Notes: generated from the letters alone by a model not told the origin. A stretch of 64,000 nucleotides of DNA from Roseovarius sp. ZX-A-9 (GCF_028369135.1 NZ_JAPWHW010000018.1:49382-113381); one strand, 5' to 3'; numbered from the stretch's first letter, positions 48,441-57,350 are shown. Numbers and translations are program-made.

Positions 48441-48815
48441 CTAGCTGCCGCGGCCCGGTGACCGCGCTGCGCGCCCGGCCTGCATACCCATCGCGAAGCC
48501 TTCGGCCAGTTGTACCAACGGTGCCTGCGGCGTTGGCGTGGCACCGGGCGTGGGGCTTGCCGCCGTATGGGCGGAAGTATGCCCGCCCGACCGGAACGAC
48601 GCCATCGCGAGCAGGATCAATCCCACCCCGCAATAGAGCGCGCCAATCACCACGGCCGCTGTAAGCGCTGTGGCAACGGTCACGATGAACAGCCACAGGG
48701 CCGCTGTCAGGAACGCCAGCCCCACCAACAACAGCACCATTGCGACCGATCTCAGCGCAGCGGCCCGCGCGGCTGCGCGGACCTCCTGCCGTAGTGTGTC
48801 GACCAAGCCCAGCAT
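48441..48815 (-). CDS. Phage-holin-like (Holin-X/DUF1469) membrane protein
   Basis: 124 aa with two adjacent helices (SVAMVLLLVGLAFLTAALWL and ALTAAVVIGALYCGVGLILL) after an amphipathic N-terminus VDTLRQEVRAAARAA. Despite the family name these are usually stress-related, often paired with ElaB/YqjD proteins as here. Three bases after the DUF883 gene, hence the same operon. Confidence 0.82.
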   Translation of the reverse strand: MLGLVDTLRQEVRAAARAAALRSVAMVLLLVGLAFLTAALWLFIVTVATALTAAVVIGALYCGVGLILLAMASFRSGGHTSAHTAASPTPGATPTPQAPLVQLAEGFAMGMQAGRAARSPGRGS

Positions 48816-48818
48816 GCG

Positions 48819-49148
48819 CTATCTCCGCGCTGTCACGAGGCCGATGAGAAACCCGACACCGACGGCGATGCCGACGGCCATCGCGGGTTGCTGGCGGACC
48901 GCATCCGTTGCCTGGGCACTCAGATCTTCGGCACACGCCTGTGCGTCCTTCAGATGTTTCTCGCTCCGCGCCCTTACATCAGAAGCCGCATCACGCACCC
49001 GCGCCTTGGCCTGATCACGCGTCTCGGCCCCCAGATCCGCGAGGGTCCCGGTAATGGCCGCGATATCGCCCTTCAGTGCTTCGATCTGGCTTGTCAGCTC
49101 CTCGACGGTTGCCCCACCAGACTCTGCCGAACTTTTGGATTGTGCCAT
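48819..49148 (-). CDS. ElaB/YqjD/DUF883-family membrane-anchored protein
   Basis: 109 aa from the ATG at 49148 (GGAGATGA upstream). A long helical, charged stretch (EELTSQIEALKGDIAAITG) is followed by a C-terminal helix AVGIAVGVGFLIGLVTARR, the DUF883 signature. E. coli homologues are tail-anchored, RpoS-controlled and ribosome-binding. Here an EcfG-type promoter precedes it. Confidence 0.88.
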   Translation of the reverse strand: MAQSKSSAESGGATVEELTSQIEALKGDIAAITGTLADLGAETRDQAKARVRDAASDVRARSEKHLKDAQACAEDLSAQATDAVRQQPAMAVGIAVGVGFLIGLVTARR

Positions 49149-49194
49149 GTCGTCATCTCCATTTTGGTTTGCGTTATGCAACTTCTGCCCGGTC

Positions 49195-49219
49195 AACGCC
49201 GGGATCACCCAATGGTTCC
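49195..49219 (-). promoter_or_regulatory. Predicted EcfG-type promoter of the DUF883/holin operon
   Basis: On the minus strand GGAAC (49219-49215), 16-base spacer, CGTT (49198-49195). Exact consensus, about 47 bases upstream of the DUF883 ATG. Confidence 0.75.
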
Positions 49220-49287
49220 CGCGTAATTTCCCGCGAAAGCGGGGCCGCGTCAGTCAGTCGCAGATTGGCCGAAACCCCGGATTTTCC

Positions 49288-49313
49288 GGAACCCGCTGCG
49301 GTTGCTCCGGGTT
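49288..49313 (+). promoter_or_regulatory. Predicted EcfG-type promoter of the DUF1328 gene
   Basis: GGAAC (49288-49292), 17-base spacer, GGTT (49310-49313), 37 bases before the ATG at 49351. One mismatch in the -10 element, so weaker support than its neighbours. Confidence 0.55.
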
Positions 49314-49350
49314 GCGCAGATAACGGAACCTACCGAGAGGGACTGGTGAG

Positions 49351-49521
49351 ATGCTGTATTGGACCGCGATCTTTTTCATAATCACCCTGATCGCCGGGGC
49401 GTTCGGCTTTGTCGCGGCCGCATCGGCATCGGCCGGGATTGCCAAGATCCTTTTCTTCATCTTCTTAGCTCTATTTGTGCTCAGCCTGATCGCCTCTATC
49501 ATCAAACACGCGCGCAGCTAG
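49351..49521 (+). CDS. DUF1328/YtjA-family small membrane protein
   Basis: 56 aa, two helices: [20 protein letters not shown] and [20 protein letters not shown]. This is the DUF1328 pattern of small stress-induced membrane proteins. GGTGAG precedes the ATG. A run of ten C lies just downstream (49531-49540). Confidence 0.88.
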   Translation: MLYWTAIFFIITLIAGAFGFVAAASASAGIAKILFFIFLALFVLSLIASIIKHARS

Positions 49522-49554
49522 CCGCCCTCGCCCCCCCCCCTCACACCAAGATCA

Positions 49555-49584
49555 AAAAAGGCCCCCGCATCACCTGCGGGGGCC
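49555..49584 (-). terminator. Intrinsic terminator of phyR
   Basis: GGCCCCCGCA (49560-49569), loop of five, TGCGGGGGCC (49575-49584). On the minus strand it is followed by TTTTTT. It lies 26 bases past the phyR stop. Confidence 0.92.
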
Positions 49585-49609
49585 TCTTGTCTGTCCGGAT
49601 ACCGCGCGC

Positions 49610-50434
49610 TCAGGTCGACAGCGTCTGGGTGCTGGCAAAGAACATTGCCTGACTCACCGCAGAGCAGACCTGCTCTTCGGAATACGGCTTGGTGATTAGA
49701 AAGGCGGGTTCGGGGCGCTCGCCGGTCAGAAGCCGCTCTGGGAATGCCGTGATGAACACGACCGGGATATCGCCCTGCTCTTTGAGGATATGCGCAACCG
49801 CATCAATGCCAGAGGATTTGTCGGCCAGCTGGATATCGGCGAGGATCATGTCGGGGGGATCCTTGCGCGCCAGTTTGATCGCCGCGTCACGGGTGCGGGC
49901 GTTGCCGGTGACGCGGTGCCCCATCTGCTCGACGATCGCCATGATGTCCATCGCGATGATCGCCTCATCCTCGATCACCAGAATACGGCCGGTGACGGCC
50001 TTGGCCATTTCGGTGCGCGCAATCGTCAGCAACTCGGCTGCCTCATCCTTGCTCGCGCCGATCACCTCGGCAACCTGATCAATGGTCAGCCCTTCGATCG
50101 CATGTAGCAGCAGCACCTCGCGGCTGTGCTTGGTCAGCCCGGCCAGACGCCATTGTGCGCGCGCCTCTGGCGACCCATCGCCTTCACCATCGGTATGGTC
50201 GACCGGCGCCCCCGAAGAGACCCAGATCTGGTTGAACGCCTTGAACAAGGCCACTTTGGCCGATTGCGCGCTGTCAAACAGGCTCCGGTCCGCCAGTATC
50301 GCCTCAAGCGTTGCGGCGGCATAGGTGTCGCCGGTCTGCTGATTGCCGGTCAGCGCCCGCGCGTAGCGCCGCAAATAGGGCAATTCCTGCCCGATCTTGT
50401 CAGCTAGGTTTGCGTGTCCCATCGTTTGCGTCAT
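49610..50434 (-). CDS. phyR: General stress response regulator PhyR (anti-anti-sigma)
   Basis: 274 aa. The N-terminal sigma-like domain (residues ~1-140; LPYLRRYARALTGNQQTGD and LLLHAIEGLTIDQVAEVIGAS) mimics EcfG and captures NepR. The C-terminal receiver starts GRILVIEDEAIIAMDIM, with phospho-Asp in MILADIQLADKSS near residue 202 and Lys in FLITKPYSEEQV. When phosphorylated it releases EcfG by binding NepR. GAGGAT precedes the ATG at 50434. Divergent from nepR-ecfG across overlapping promoters. Confidence 0.96.
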   Translation of the reverse strand: MTQTMGHANLADKIGQELPYLRRYARALTGNQQTGDTYAAATLEAILADRSLFDSAQSAKVALFKAFNQIWVSSGAPVDHTDGEGDGSPEARAQWRLAGLTKHSREVLLLHAIEGLTIDQVAEVIGASKDEAAELLTIARTEMAKAVTGRILVIEDEAIIAMDIMAIVEQMGHRVTGNARTRDAAIKLARKDPPDMILADIQLADKSSGIDAVAHILKEQGDIPVVFITAFPERLLTGERPEPAFLITKPYSEEQVCSAVSQAMFFASTQTLST

Positions 50435-50463
50435 GACATCCTCAATTTTTTTCGATGTTATCG

Positions 50464-50488
50464 GGAACCGAACGCCGCCCGGCGTGTT
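50464..50488 (+). promoter_or_regulatory. Predicted EcfG-type promoter of nepR-ecfG
   Basis: GGAAC (50464-50468), 16-base spacer, TGTT (50485-50488), 73 bases before the nepR ATG. It interlocks with the phyR promoter on the other strand and implies autoregulation of ecfG. Confidence 0.7.
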
Positions 50489-50495
50489 AGGTTCC
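50471..50495 (-). promoter_or_regulatory. Predicted EcfG-type promoter of phyR
   Basis: On the minus strand GGAAC (50495-50491), 16-base spacer, CGTT (50474-50471). Exact consensus, 36 bases before the phyR ATG. It shares 18 bp with the nepR promoter. Confidence 0.8.
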
Positions 50496-50561
50496 CGACC
50501 ATACGCGAAAATTCCATTCGCGCGCCGTAAAACAGTGATTGAAAGCGCAGAAGATCTGAAA

Positions 50562-50735
50562 ATGCCAAACAAAGATAGAGTCAGCCGTGTGGAACAAGAC
50601 ATAGATACCAACCTACGCCGGGTATATTCCGAAGCCGTCCAGGAAAAGGTGCCCGACCGCTTTACCAAACTGCTGGAGCAATTGCGCCAGCAGGAAGCCG
50701 AGAGCGATGATAAAGAGGATGGGCACCAGAAGTGA
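50562..50735 (+). CDS. nepR: Anti-sigma factor NepR
   Basis: 57 aa from the ATG at 50562. The conserved NepR core is present: LRRVYSEAVQEKVPDRF followed by TKLLEQLRQQ. It binds and inhibits EcfG until PhyR-P sequesters it. The stop overlaps the GTG start of ecfG (GTGA). A GTG at 50535 is a possible longer start. Confidence 0.92.
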   Translation: MPNKDRVSRVEQDIDTNLRRVYSEAVQEKVPDRFTKLLEQLRQQEAESDDKEDGHQK

Positions 50736-51286
50736 CCTCGCATTCAGACCCCAGAGACGAGTTGGTAACGCACCTGCCCGCCATGAGGGCGTTCGCCATG
50801 AGCCTGACGCGCAATTCAGCGACCGCCGATGACCTGGTGCAAGACGCCCTCGTCAAGGCCTGGAGCAATTTCGACAAGTTCCAGCCGGGCACCAACCTGC
50901 GCGCCTGGCTGTTCACCATCCTGCGTAACACCTTTTATTCGCTGCACCGCAAGCGCCGCCGCGAAGTCGAGGACCCGGATGGGGTGATGGCAGAGCAACT
51001 GTCGGAAAAGCCGCATCACGACGGTCGGCTTGCGATGAACGATTTCCGCACCGCCTTTGCCCAGCTACCCGACGAGCAGCGCGAGGCGCTCGTGCTGGTC
51101 GGCGCCGAAGGGTTCTCCTACGAAGAGGCCGCCGAGATGTGCGGTTGCGCCGTCGGCACGATCAAGAGCCGTACCAACCGCGCCCGCAAGAGGCTGGCGG
51201 AGCTGATGCATCTGGAAGACGAGGAAGAGCTGGAAATGACCGATGCCGCAACTTTGGCAGTTACGTCGGTTAAGCCCGCGGCATGA
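50732..51286 (+). CDS. ecfG: EcfG-type RNA polymerase sigma factor
   Basis: 184 aa ECF sigma. Region 2 includes ADDLVQDALVKAWSNFDKF near residue 32, region 4 EQREALVLVGAEGFSYEEAAEM and CAVGTIKSRTNRARKRL near 145. Directs transcription from GGAAC-N16/17-CGTT promoters. GTG start coupled to nepR; the stop overlaps the kinase ATG by four bases. Confidence 0.94.
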   Translation: MTSHSDPRDELVTHLPAMRAFAMSLTRNSATADDLVQDALVKAWSNFDKFQPGTNLRAWLFTILRNTFYSLHRKRRREVEDPDGVMAEQLSEKPHHDGRLAMNDFRTAFAQLPDEQREALVLVGAEGFSYEEAAEMCGCAVGTIKSRTNRARKRLAELMHLEDEEELEMTDAATLAVTSVKPAA

Positions 51287-53031
51287 AACGGCTGCCAGCG
51301 GTAGACGGACAAAAACCGTATACACGGCTGGTTGTTCAATTGATCGCGATACTCAGCATCGCGATCCTTCCACTTGGGCTGATCTCGGTTTACCAGACGT
51401 CCAATGTCCTGCGCGAATCGCGGTCGTTATCGGCAACCGCGCTTCTGCAACGCACACAGTCCATGACATCGGCCGAACGCGAACTGATCCAGTCCGCCAT
51501 TGGCGCGGCCAATGCGGTGTCCTCCGTGGCGACGGTCCTGCGCGCCAATGTCGAGACCTGCAACACCGTTCTGGCGGCGCTCGATCAGCAAAACGAACAG
51601 TACATCTTTGTGGGATATGTGACCGAGGACGGCGTGCTGCATTGTTCGTCGTCCGGGCAACGCGGCCAACTGTCCAAGGATGATATCTTTGCCGACAGTC
51701 AGGCCAACCACGCCCCGCGGGTCGAAACCCGCCCGAGCGAGGTTCTGAACGGGCGCATGGTGCTCAGCGTCAGCGTCCCGGTGATCGACAACGGGACATA
51801 TCTGGGCGCAGTCTGGATCGCGATCCCCTACGCGATCGCCAACGAACTGCTTGTGGCGGGCAACGATCAGGCCGTTGATCTTCTGGTTTTCGATGCCAAG
51901 GGCCAGGTGCTGGCCACTCAGGCTTTTGACGATGACCGGCGCATGTCCCTGCCTGCCGACATGCAGCTGATCGATCTGGTGCAGGGTGACGCCCGCACCT
52001 TCCAGCACATGAACCGCGCCGGGGTAGAGCGTGATTTTGCCGTGGTCCCGATTGTCGAGGGCATCGTTTACGGCCTCGGCAGTTGGGAGCCGCAGCGCAG
52101 CGGCGCATTGCTCGGTTCGTCCTCGACCATCGCGCTCTACTTTCCTCTTCTGATGTGGGCGGTGGCGATGGTGGTGGCCTATTTCGGCATCAATCGCCTC
52201 GTGGTGCGGCACATCTACCGGCTGCGTAACTGGATGCGCATGTATTCCGCCGGTCGGATCGACTTTACCGATGCCAGGCTGGACAATCCCCCCGAAGAGC
52301 TGGAGGTCGTGGCCGAAGCGTTTCGCCGAATGACCCGCAGGCTGAGCGAACACGAACATCGCCGTGAAGAGGATCTGGCGGAAAAGACCGTCCTGCTCAA
52401 GGAGGTGCACCACCGGGTCAAGAACAACCTGCAACTGATCTCCAGCATCATGAACATGCAAATCCGCAAATCCCGCACCCCCGAGGCCCGCCTGCTTTTG
52501 CGCCGCGTCCAGGACCGGGTGATGGCCTTGGCCGCGATCCACCGCACGCTCTACACCGCGCGCTCCTTGTCGGTTGTGCAGGCCAACGACCTGCTGGAAT
52601 CGATTGTCAGCCAGTTGGTCAAGGCTGGTGGCATGGAGGACGGGGATCGGCATATTTCGGTCTCGACCAATATCTGCCCGGCGGAAATCACCCCGGATCA
52701 GGCGGTGCCGCTCTGCCTGCTGGCAACCGAGGCCGCGATGAACGCCGTGAAATACGCCGGCCCCGCCGGGGGCAAGCCCGCATGGATGCAAATGGTCCTG
52801 CACGATCAAGGGGACCGGGTCTATTGTCTCAGCGTGGTCAATTCACGTGACGAATCGGCAGAGCCTGTCGAGGATGCCTCGCCCTCGGGGCTTGGCTCGC
52901 AACTGATCGATTCCTTCGTGATGCAGCTTGATGGCACGCTCGAAATCAACGATCTGCCCGACCGCTACGAGTTGCACGTCACATTCACGGCACATGACGC
53001 CGATACCTTCGTCGAGCAGGTCGATTACTGA
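51283..53031 (+). CDS. HisKA_2/HWE-type membrane sensor histidine kinase
   Basis: 582 aa. Helices at ~17-37 and ~285-306 flank an extracytoplasmic dCache-like sensor domain (residues 38-280), followed by HAMP-like and HisKA_2 segments with the phospho-His in LLKEVHHRVKNNLQLISSI near residue 384, and an ATPase domain (LLATEAAMNAVKYAGPAGG near 485, GLGSQLIDSF near 530). Genetic linkage by ATGA to ecfG makes it the likely PhyR kinase (PhyK-like role). The ligand is unknown. Confidence 0.92.
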   Translation: MKRLPAVDGQKPYTRLVVQLIAILSIAILPLGLISVYQTSNVLRESRSLSATALLQRTQSMTSAERELIQSAIGAANAVSSVATVLRANVETCNTVLAALDQQNEQYIFVGYVTEDGVLHCSSSGQRGQLSKDDIFADSQANHAPRVETRPSEVLNGRMVLSVSVPVIDNGTYLGAVWIAIPYAIANELLVAGNDQAVDLLVFDAKGQVLATQAFDDDRRMSLPADMQLIDLVQGDARTFQHMNRAGVERDFAVVPIVEGIVYGLGSWEPQRSGALLGSSSTIALYFPLLMWAVAMVVAYFGINRLVVRHIYRLRNWMRMYSAGRIDFTDARLDNPPEELEVVAEAFRRMTRRLSEHEHRREEDLAEKTVLLKEVHHRVKNNLQLISSIMNMQIRKSRTPEARLLLRRVQDRVMALAAIHRTLYTARSLSVVQANDLLESIVSQLVKAGGMEDGDRHISVSTNICPAEITPDQAVPLCLLATEAAMNAVKYAGPAGGKPAWMQMVLHDQGDRVYCLSVVNSRDESAEPVEDASPSGLGSQLIDSFVMQLDGTLEINDLPDRYELHVTFTAHDADTFVEQVDY

Positions 53032-53050
53032 AATCGCCCCACTTCCTGCC

Positions 53051-53075
53051 GGAACCAATGCTGCGCCAGTGCGTT
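53051..53075 (+). promoter_or_regulatory. Predicted EcfG-type promoter of the entericidin-like gene
   Basis: GGAAC (53051-53055), 16-base spacer, CGTT (53072-53075). Exact consensus, 39 bases upstream of the ATG at 53115 and 20 bases after the kinase stop. Confidence 0.78.
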
Positions 53076-53114
53076 CCACGACCAGCGCCCGCAACCAACC
53101 CTTGGAGATCCCGA

Positions 53115-53246
53115 ATGACACCGACACTCCGCTGCATGATTGCTGCCTTCACGCTCTTTGGTCTCGCTGCCTGCGAAACCGTAGAGGGCGCAGGCAAGGA
53201 CATCCAATCGGTTGGCAAGGCAATCAGCGATACTGCCGAGAGCTAA
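53115..53246 (+). CDS. Entericidin-like small lipoprotein
   Basis: 43 aa: a signal peptide with lipobox GLAAC (Cys at residue 20), then ETVEGAGKDIQSVGKAISD, the entericidin EcnA/EcnB pattern. GGAG precedes the ATG. Entericidins are stress-induced envelope lipoproteins in other proteobacteria. Confidence 0.88.
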   Translation: MTPTLRCMIAAFTLFGLAACETVEGAGKDIQSVGKAISDTAES

Positions 53247-53333
53247 GCGGCAGCTCGCGCGGTCTGCGCGCTCTTGGCGCGGCAAGGGCTTGTGCCTATA
53301 AGGGCGGCACATTCCTCTGGACGAGAGATTGCC

Positions 53334-53921
53334 ATGCGCCGCGCGACCGTGACCCGCAAGACCAATGAGACCGATATTTCCGTCGAAATCACCCTCGACG
53401 GCACCGGCAGCTACGACAACCAGACCGGGGTCGGCTTTTTCGACCACATGCTGGACCAACTGGCACGCCATTCGCTGATCGACATGAAGATACGCTGTGC
53501 CGGCGATCTGCATATCGACGATCACCATACGGTCGAGGATGTTGGCATCGCGCTGGGTCAGGCGCTGTCCCAGGCCCTCGGAGACAAGCGCGGCATCCAC
53601 CGCTATGGCAGTTGCCTGTTGCCGATGGACGACGCGCTCGTGCGGGCCGCACTTGACCTTAGCGGGCGGCCCTATCTGGTGTGGAATGTGGATCTGCCCA
53701 CAGCCAAGATCGGCACGTTCGACACCGAACTGGTGCGCGAATTCTTTCAGGCTTTCTCGACTCATTCGGCCATGACGCTGCATGTCGATGCGCTGCACGG
53801 AATCAACAGCCATCACATCGCCGAGGCCGCGTTCAAATCGGTTGCCCGCGCCCTGCGCGCCGCGATCGAGACCGACCCTCGCAAATCCGACGCAATCCCA
53901 TCGACCAAAGGGGCGCTGTAG
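53334..53921 (+). CDS. hisB: Imidazoleglycerol-phosphate dehydratase
   Basis: 195 aa monofunctional HisB. Mn-binding motifs [13 protein letters not shown] (near residue 37) and [17 protein letters not shown] (near 64), plus [14 protein letters not shown] near 160. It catalyses the sixth step of histidine synthesis. Followed after five bases by hisH. Confidence 0.96.
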   Translation: MRRATVTRKTNETDISVEITLDGTGSYDNQTGVGFFDHMLDQLARHSLIDMKIRCAGDLHIDDHHTVEDVGIALGQALSQALGDKRGIHRYGSCLLPMDDALVRAALDLSGRPYLVWNVDLPTAKIGTFDTELVREFFQAFSTHSAMTLHVDALHGINSHHIAEAAFKSVARALRAAIETDPRKSDAIPSTKGAL

Positions 53922-53926
53922 ACCAC

Positions 53927-54565
53927 ATGACCACTGTCATCGTCGACTACGAAGGCGGCAACCTGCATTCGGCCGAAAAGGCATTCCAACGCGTGGCCCG
54001 CGAGGTCGGCGCCGGCGACGTTCGCGTGACCTCCGACCCGGATGTGATTCTGGGCGCAGAGCGGGTCGTTCTGCCCGGCAACGGTGCCTTCCCGGCCTGC
54101 CGCGAGGCGCTCTTTGATCATCGTGGCATCCATGAGGCCATCCACGAGATGGTGATCAACCGCGCGCGCCCGTTCATGGGCATCTGCGTCGGCATGCAGA
54201 TGTTGGCCACGCGCGGGCTAGAATATACCGAGACCCCCGGCTTTGACTGGATCGCGGGCACGATCGCCCCCATCGCACCCGCAGACCCGGCGCTGAAGGT
54301 GCCGCATATGGGCTGGAACGATCTGGTGGTGGACCAAAGCCACCCGGTGCTGGACGGGATCACAACCGGTCAGCATGCCTATTTCGTGCATTCCTACCAG
54401 TTTCAGGTGACCGATCCGGCGCATCTGCTGGCGCATGTGGACTATGCAGGCCCGGTCACCGCCATCGTGGGGCGAGACAACATCATCGGCACGCAGTTCC
54501 ACCCCGAAAAAAGTCAGGCCACCGGGCTGGCGCTGATTGCGAACTTCCTGCGCTGGCGGCCGTGA
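53927..54565 (+). CDS. hisH: Imidazole glycerol phosphate synthase, glutaminase subunit
   Basis: 212 aa class I amidotransferase. Nucleophile Cys in FMGICVGMQMLA near residue 84 and the His-x-Glu pair in GTQFHPEKSQ near 192. It supplies ammonia to HisF. hisF is encoded 3.4 kb downstream. Confidence 0.96.
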   Translation: MTTVIVDYEGGNLHSAEKAFQRVAREVGAGDVRVTSDPDVILGAERVVLPGNGAFPACREALFDHRGIHEAIHEMVINRARPFMGICVGMQMLATRGLEYTETPGFDWIAGTIAPIAPADPALKVPHMGWNDLVVDQSHPVLDGITTGQHAYFVHSYQFQVTDPAHLLAHVDYAGPVTAIVGRDNIIGTQFHPEKSQATGLALIANFLRWRP

Positions 54566-54568
54566 GCG

Positions 54569-55501
54569 ATGGACGACGGGCGGCTACAACGCATCCTCGA
54601 TCAGGTCGCCGATGCGGCTTTTGCCACAGCGGACAAGGGCCGCGTTGCCGATTATATCCCCGAACTGGCCGCCGTTGACCCCGACCAGTTCGGTATCGCC
54701 GTGGCCCGCCCCGGCCAGCCGCTGCTGACCGCCGGACGCGCGAACAAGCCGTTCTCGATCCAGTCGGTGTCCAAGGTTTTCACCCTCGCCCTGGCCTTGG
54801 GAACATTGGGCGACCGGCTGTGGAACCGCGTCGGCCGCGAACCGTCGGGACAGGCCTTTGACAGTGTGCTGCTGCTGGAACTGGAAAAGGGCCGCCCGCG
54901 CAATCCGTTCATCAACGCCGGCGCCATCGTGACCACCGACGCCATTCTCGAAGGCTCCGAGCCGAAAGAGACGCTGGCCTCCATCCTGCGCTTCGTGCGC
55001 GAGGCGGCGGGCGACGATTCCATCCATATCAACGAAAGCGTCGCGCAATCCGAGATCGCCACCGGCCACCGCAATTTCGCGCTCGCCCATTACCTGCTGT
55101 CGCATGACAACCTGCGGCATCCGCCCGCATTGACGCTGGGCACGTATTTCCACCAATGCGCCATCGAGATGACCTGTGCGCAGCTGGCCAATGCGGGCCT
55201 TTTCCTGACTGCCTGCGAGAATGCGCCGCGCATGGTCGCGCCCAGCCGTATCCGCCGCATAAACGCGCTAATGATGACCTGCGGGCATTATGACGGATCG
55301 GGCGATTACGCCTACCGTGTCGGCCTGCCCGGCAAGAGCGGCGTCGGCGGCGGCATCCTGACCATCGCGCCGGGCATCGCCTCTATCGCGGTCTGGGCGC
55401 CGGGGCTGAACAACTACGGCAATTCAAAGCTTGGAACCGAGGCGATGCAGCGCCTGACCGACCTCACAGGCTGGTCGGTCTTTGGCGCAGCGGCGAGCTG
55501 A
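54569..55501 (+). CDS. glsA: Glutaminase A
   Basis: 310 aa serine-dependent glutaminase (beta-lactamase-like fold). SxxK motif in [14 protein letters not shown] near residue 66, [12 protein letters not shown] near 115, and [18 protein letters not shown] near 252. It hydrolyses glutamine to glutamate and ammonia. It starts three bases after hisH, within the his cluster, which is unusual. Confidence 0.94.
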   Translation: MDDGRLQRILDQVADAAFATADKGRVADYIPELAAVDPDQFGIAVARPGQPLLTAGRANKPFSIQSVSKVFTLALALGTLGDRLWNRVGREPSGQAFDSVLLLELEKGRPRNPFINAGAIVTTDAILEGSEPKETLASILRFVREAAGDDSIHINESVAQSEIATGHRNFALAHYLLSHDNLRHPPALTLGTYFHQCAIEMTCAQLANAGLFLTACENAPRMVAPSRIRRINALMMTCGHYDGSGDYAYRVGLPGKSGVGGGILTIAPGIASIAVWAPGLNNYGNSKLGTEAMQRLTDLTGWSVFGAAAS

Positions 55502-55539
55502 GGCTTTTCTTGCCCGCGGGCGGGCACGTCACCGCCTCA

Positions 55540-55932
55540 CTATCTGACCCGCTTCCAGGTCTGCCCCTGACAGACAGGACCGACGCAGCCCTTCACCTTC
55601 AGGCTGTTGCCGCTCAGCTTCATCTTGGCGTCATATTCCTTGCGGTGCGCCGGCACATAGACCCGGCCATCGCCGTAATTGCCGCCACCTTGAACCTGCA
55701 TATCCCAGAACAGGCGCTTGCCGACATTGGGGGTCATCACCTCTTGGCCATCGGGCGCATAGGCTTTGATGATCGTGCCGCACATCATCGCGCCACACGG
55801 TTTGATCTCGATATGACCGATCTGGCCCTTTGCGTCGGGCGGCGCCTGCCACAGGCCCTCGACGGGGTCTTTGGCGAAAGCCGGGGCTGCTAGCAAAGCA
55901 ACTGCGATCAGGGAGAAAAGAGTTGTTTTCAC
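55540..55932 (-). CDS. DUF2147-family secreted protein (copy 1)
   Basis: 130 aa from a GTG start behind GGAGG. Signal peptide KTTLFSLIAVALLAAPAFA. DUF2147 features: VEGLWQAPPDAKGQIGHIEI, CGAMMCGTII and a C-terminal CVGPVCQGQTWKRV with paired Cys. Function unknown. Confidence 0.85.
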   Translation of the reverse strand: MKTTLFSLIAVALLAAPAFAKDPVEGLWQAPPDAKGQIGHIEIKPCGAMMCGTIIKAYAPDGQEVMTPNVGKRLFWDMQVQGGGNYGDGRVYVPAHRKEYDAKMKLSGNSLKVKGCVGPVCQGQTWKRVR

Positions 55933-56098
55933 CGGCGTATCCTCCACCAGCGAACCCTCGGCCGGAGGGCGCGTGTCCCGGCTCGTGGCGCCGGAACAAA
56001 CGTTGATCTAGGGCCGCAGCCGCCTTGCGTCCAGATAATTCACGCGGGCCGCCCTGCCCGCCTTGATTTACTGGGCAAGTGTGACGCGGTTGCCAGCT

Positions 56099-56488
56099 TT
56101 ACTTGACCTTCTTCCAGGTGCCGCCGCTGCGGCAGATGCCCATGACGCAGCCATTGACCTGCAGCGTGTCACCGCTGAGTTGCAGCTTGGATTTGTAGGT
56201 CTTGCCGCGATCGGGCGAATAGACCTTGCCGCGATACTCGCCGCCGCCCTTGTTCACGGTCTCCGAGATCAGCTTGCGCCCGATATTATCGGATTTGATC
56301 TCTTTCCCGTTCGGGCCGTATGCCTTGACCAGCGTGCCGCACAGTTTCGCGCCGCAATTTTCCACCTTGATCAGGCCCGAATTGCCGTTGTCATCGGCGG
56401 CGGTGCGCCACATCCCCAGCAACGGCTCGGCCGCTGCCATGCCCGCTCCCATCAGAACCGCAGCCGCGGCCAGTGCAAACTTGTTCAT
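56099..56488 (-). CDS. DUF2147-family secreted protein (copy 2)
   Basis: 129 aa, signal peptide NKFALAAAAVLMGAGMAAA, then LLGMWRTAADDNGNSGLI, CGAKLCGTLVKAYGPNGKEI and CVMGICRSGGTWKKVK. Clearly paralogous to the gene at 55540-55932 but diverged. GAGGAGG lies before the ATG. The two opposed copies sit inside the his gene run. Confidence 0.87.
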   Translation of the reverse strand: MNKFALAAAAVLMGAGMAAAEPLLGMWRTAADDNGNSGLIKVENCGAKLCGTLVKAYGPNGKEIKSDNIGRKLISETVNKGGGEYRGKVYSPDRGKTYKSKLQLSGDTLQVNGCVMGICRSGGTWKKVK

Positions 56489-56623
56489 GACGTATCCTCC
56501 TCAACTCTGGCGATCAGACTGCTTGCAATGCCCCCTGCGGATCAACAATGACGTTGGGTCGCGTTGCATTCCCGGCGGCCTCATGCATAAGACCACCCGT
56601 GAAACCCAACTCAGGAGAGGCCG

Positions 56624-57346
56624 ATGATCCTCTATCCCGCGATCGACCTCAAAGACGGTGCCGCCGTGCGACTGCTGCGCGGCGACATGGCCAAGGCGAC
56701 GGTGTTCAACGACGATCCGGCAGCACAGGCGGCCGAGTTCGTGGATGCGGGCTGCGAATGGCTGCATCTGGTGGACCTCAACGGCGCTTTTGCCGGCACC
56801 CCGGTCAATGCAGCCCCGGTCGAGGCCATTCTGAAGCGTTGCGCGGTGCCCGCGCAACTGGGCGGTGGCATCCGTGACATGGCCACCATCGAGATGTGGC
56901 TGACCAAGGGGCTGGCGCGAGTGATCCTGGGCACCGTCGCGGTCGAAAACCCCGATCTGGTGCGCGAAGCGGCCCGCGCCTTTCCCGGGCAGGTCGCGGT
57001 GGGCATCGACGCCCGCAACGGGCGCGTGGCGACCAAGGGCTGGGCGACTGAGACCGAAGTGATGGTCACCGACCTTGCCCGCAGCTTCGAGGATGCCGGT
57101 GTGGCGGCGATCATCTACACCGACATCAACCGCGACGGCGCAATGCAGGGCCCGAATGTCGAGGCCACGGCAGCGCTTGCGCGGGCGGTCGATATTCCGG
57201 TGATCGCGTCGGGTGGCGTCAGTTCATTGAAAGATCTCGTCGCCCTGCGCGATTGCGGCGCAGCGCTTGACGGTGCGATCTCGGGACGCGCGCTCTATGA
57301 CGGCGCGCTTGACCTGCGCGCCGCACTGGCAACCCTCAAGGGATAG
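56624..57346 (+). CDS. hisA: Phosphoribosylformimino-AICAR phosphate isomerase
   Basis: 240 aa TIM barrel. Starts [21 protein letters not shown] (catalytic Asp8), second catalytic Asp in [16 protein letters not shown] near residue 130, phosphate loop [21 protein letters not shown] upstream. Its product is the substrate of HisHF. Confidence 0.96.
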   Translation: MILYPAIDLKDGAAVRLLRGDMAKATVFNDDPAAQAAEFVDAGCEWLHLVDLNGAFAGTPVNAAPVEAILKRCAVPAQLGGGIRDMATIEMWLTKGLARVILGTVAVENPDLVREAARAFPGQVAVGIDARNGRVATKGWATETEVMVTDLARSFEDAGVAAIIYTDINRDGAMQGPNVEATAALARAVDIPVIASGGVSSLKDLVALRDCGAALDGAISGRALYDGALDLRAALATLKG

Positions 57347-57350
57347 AGGC

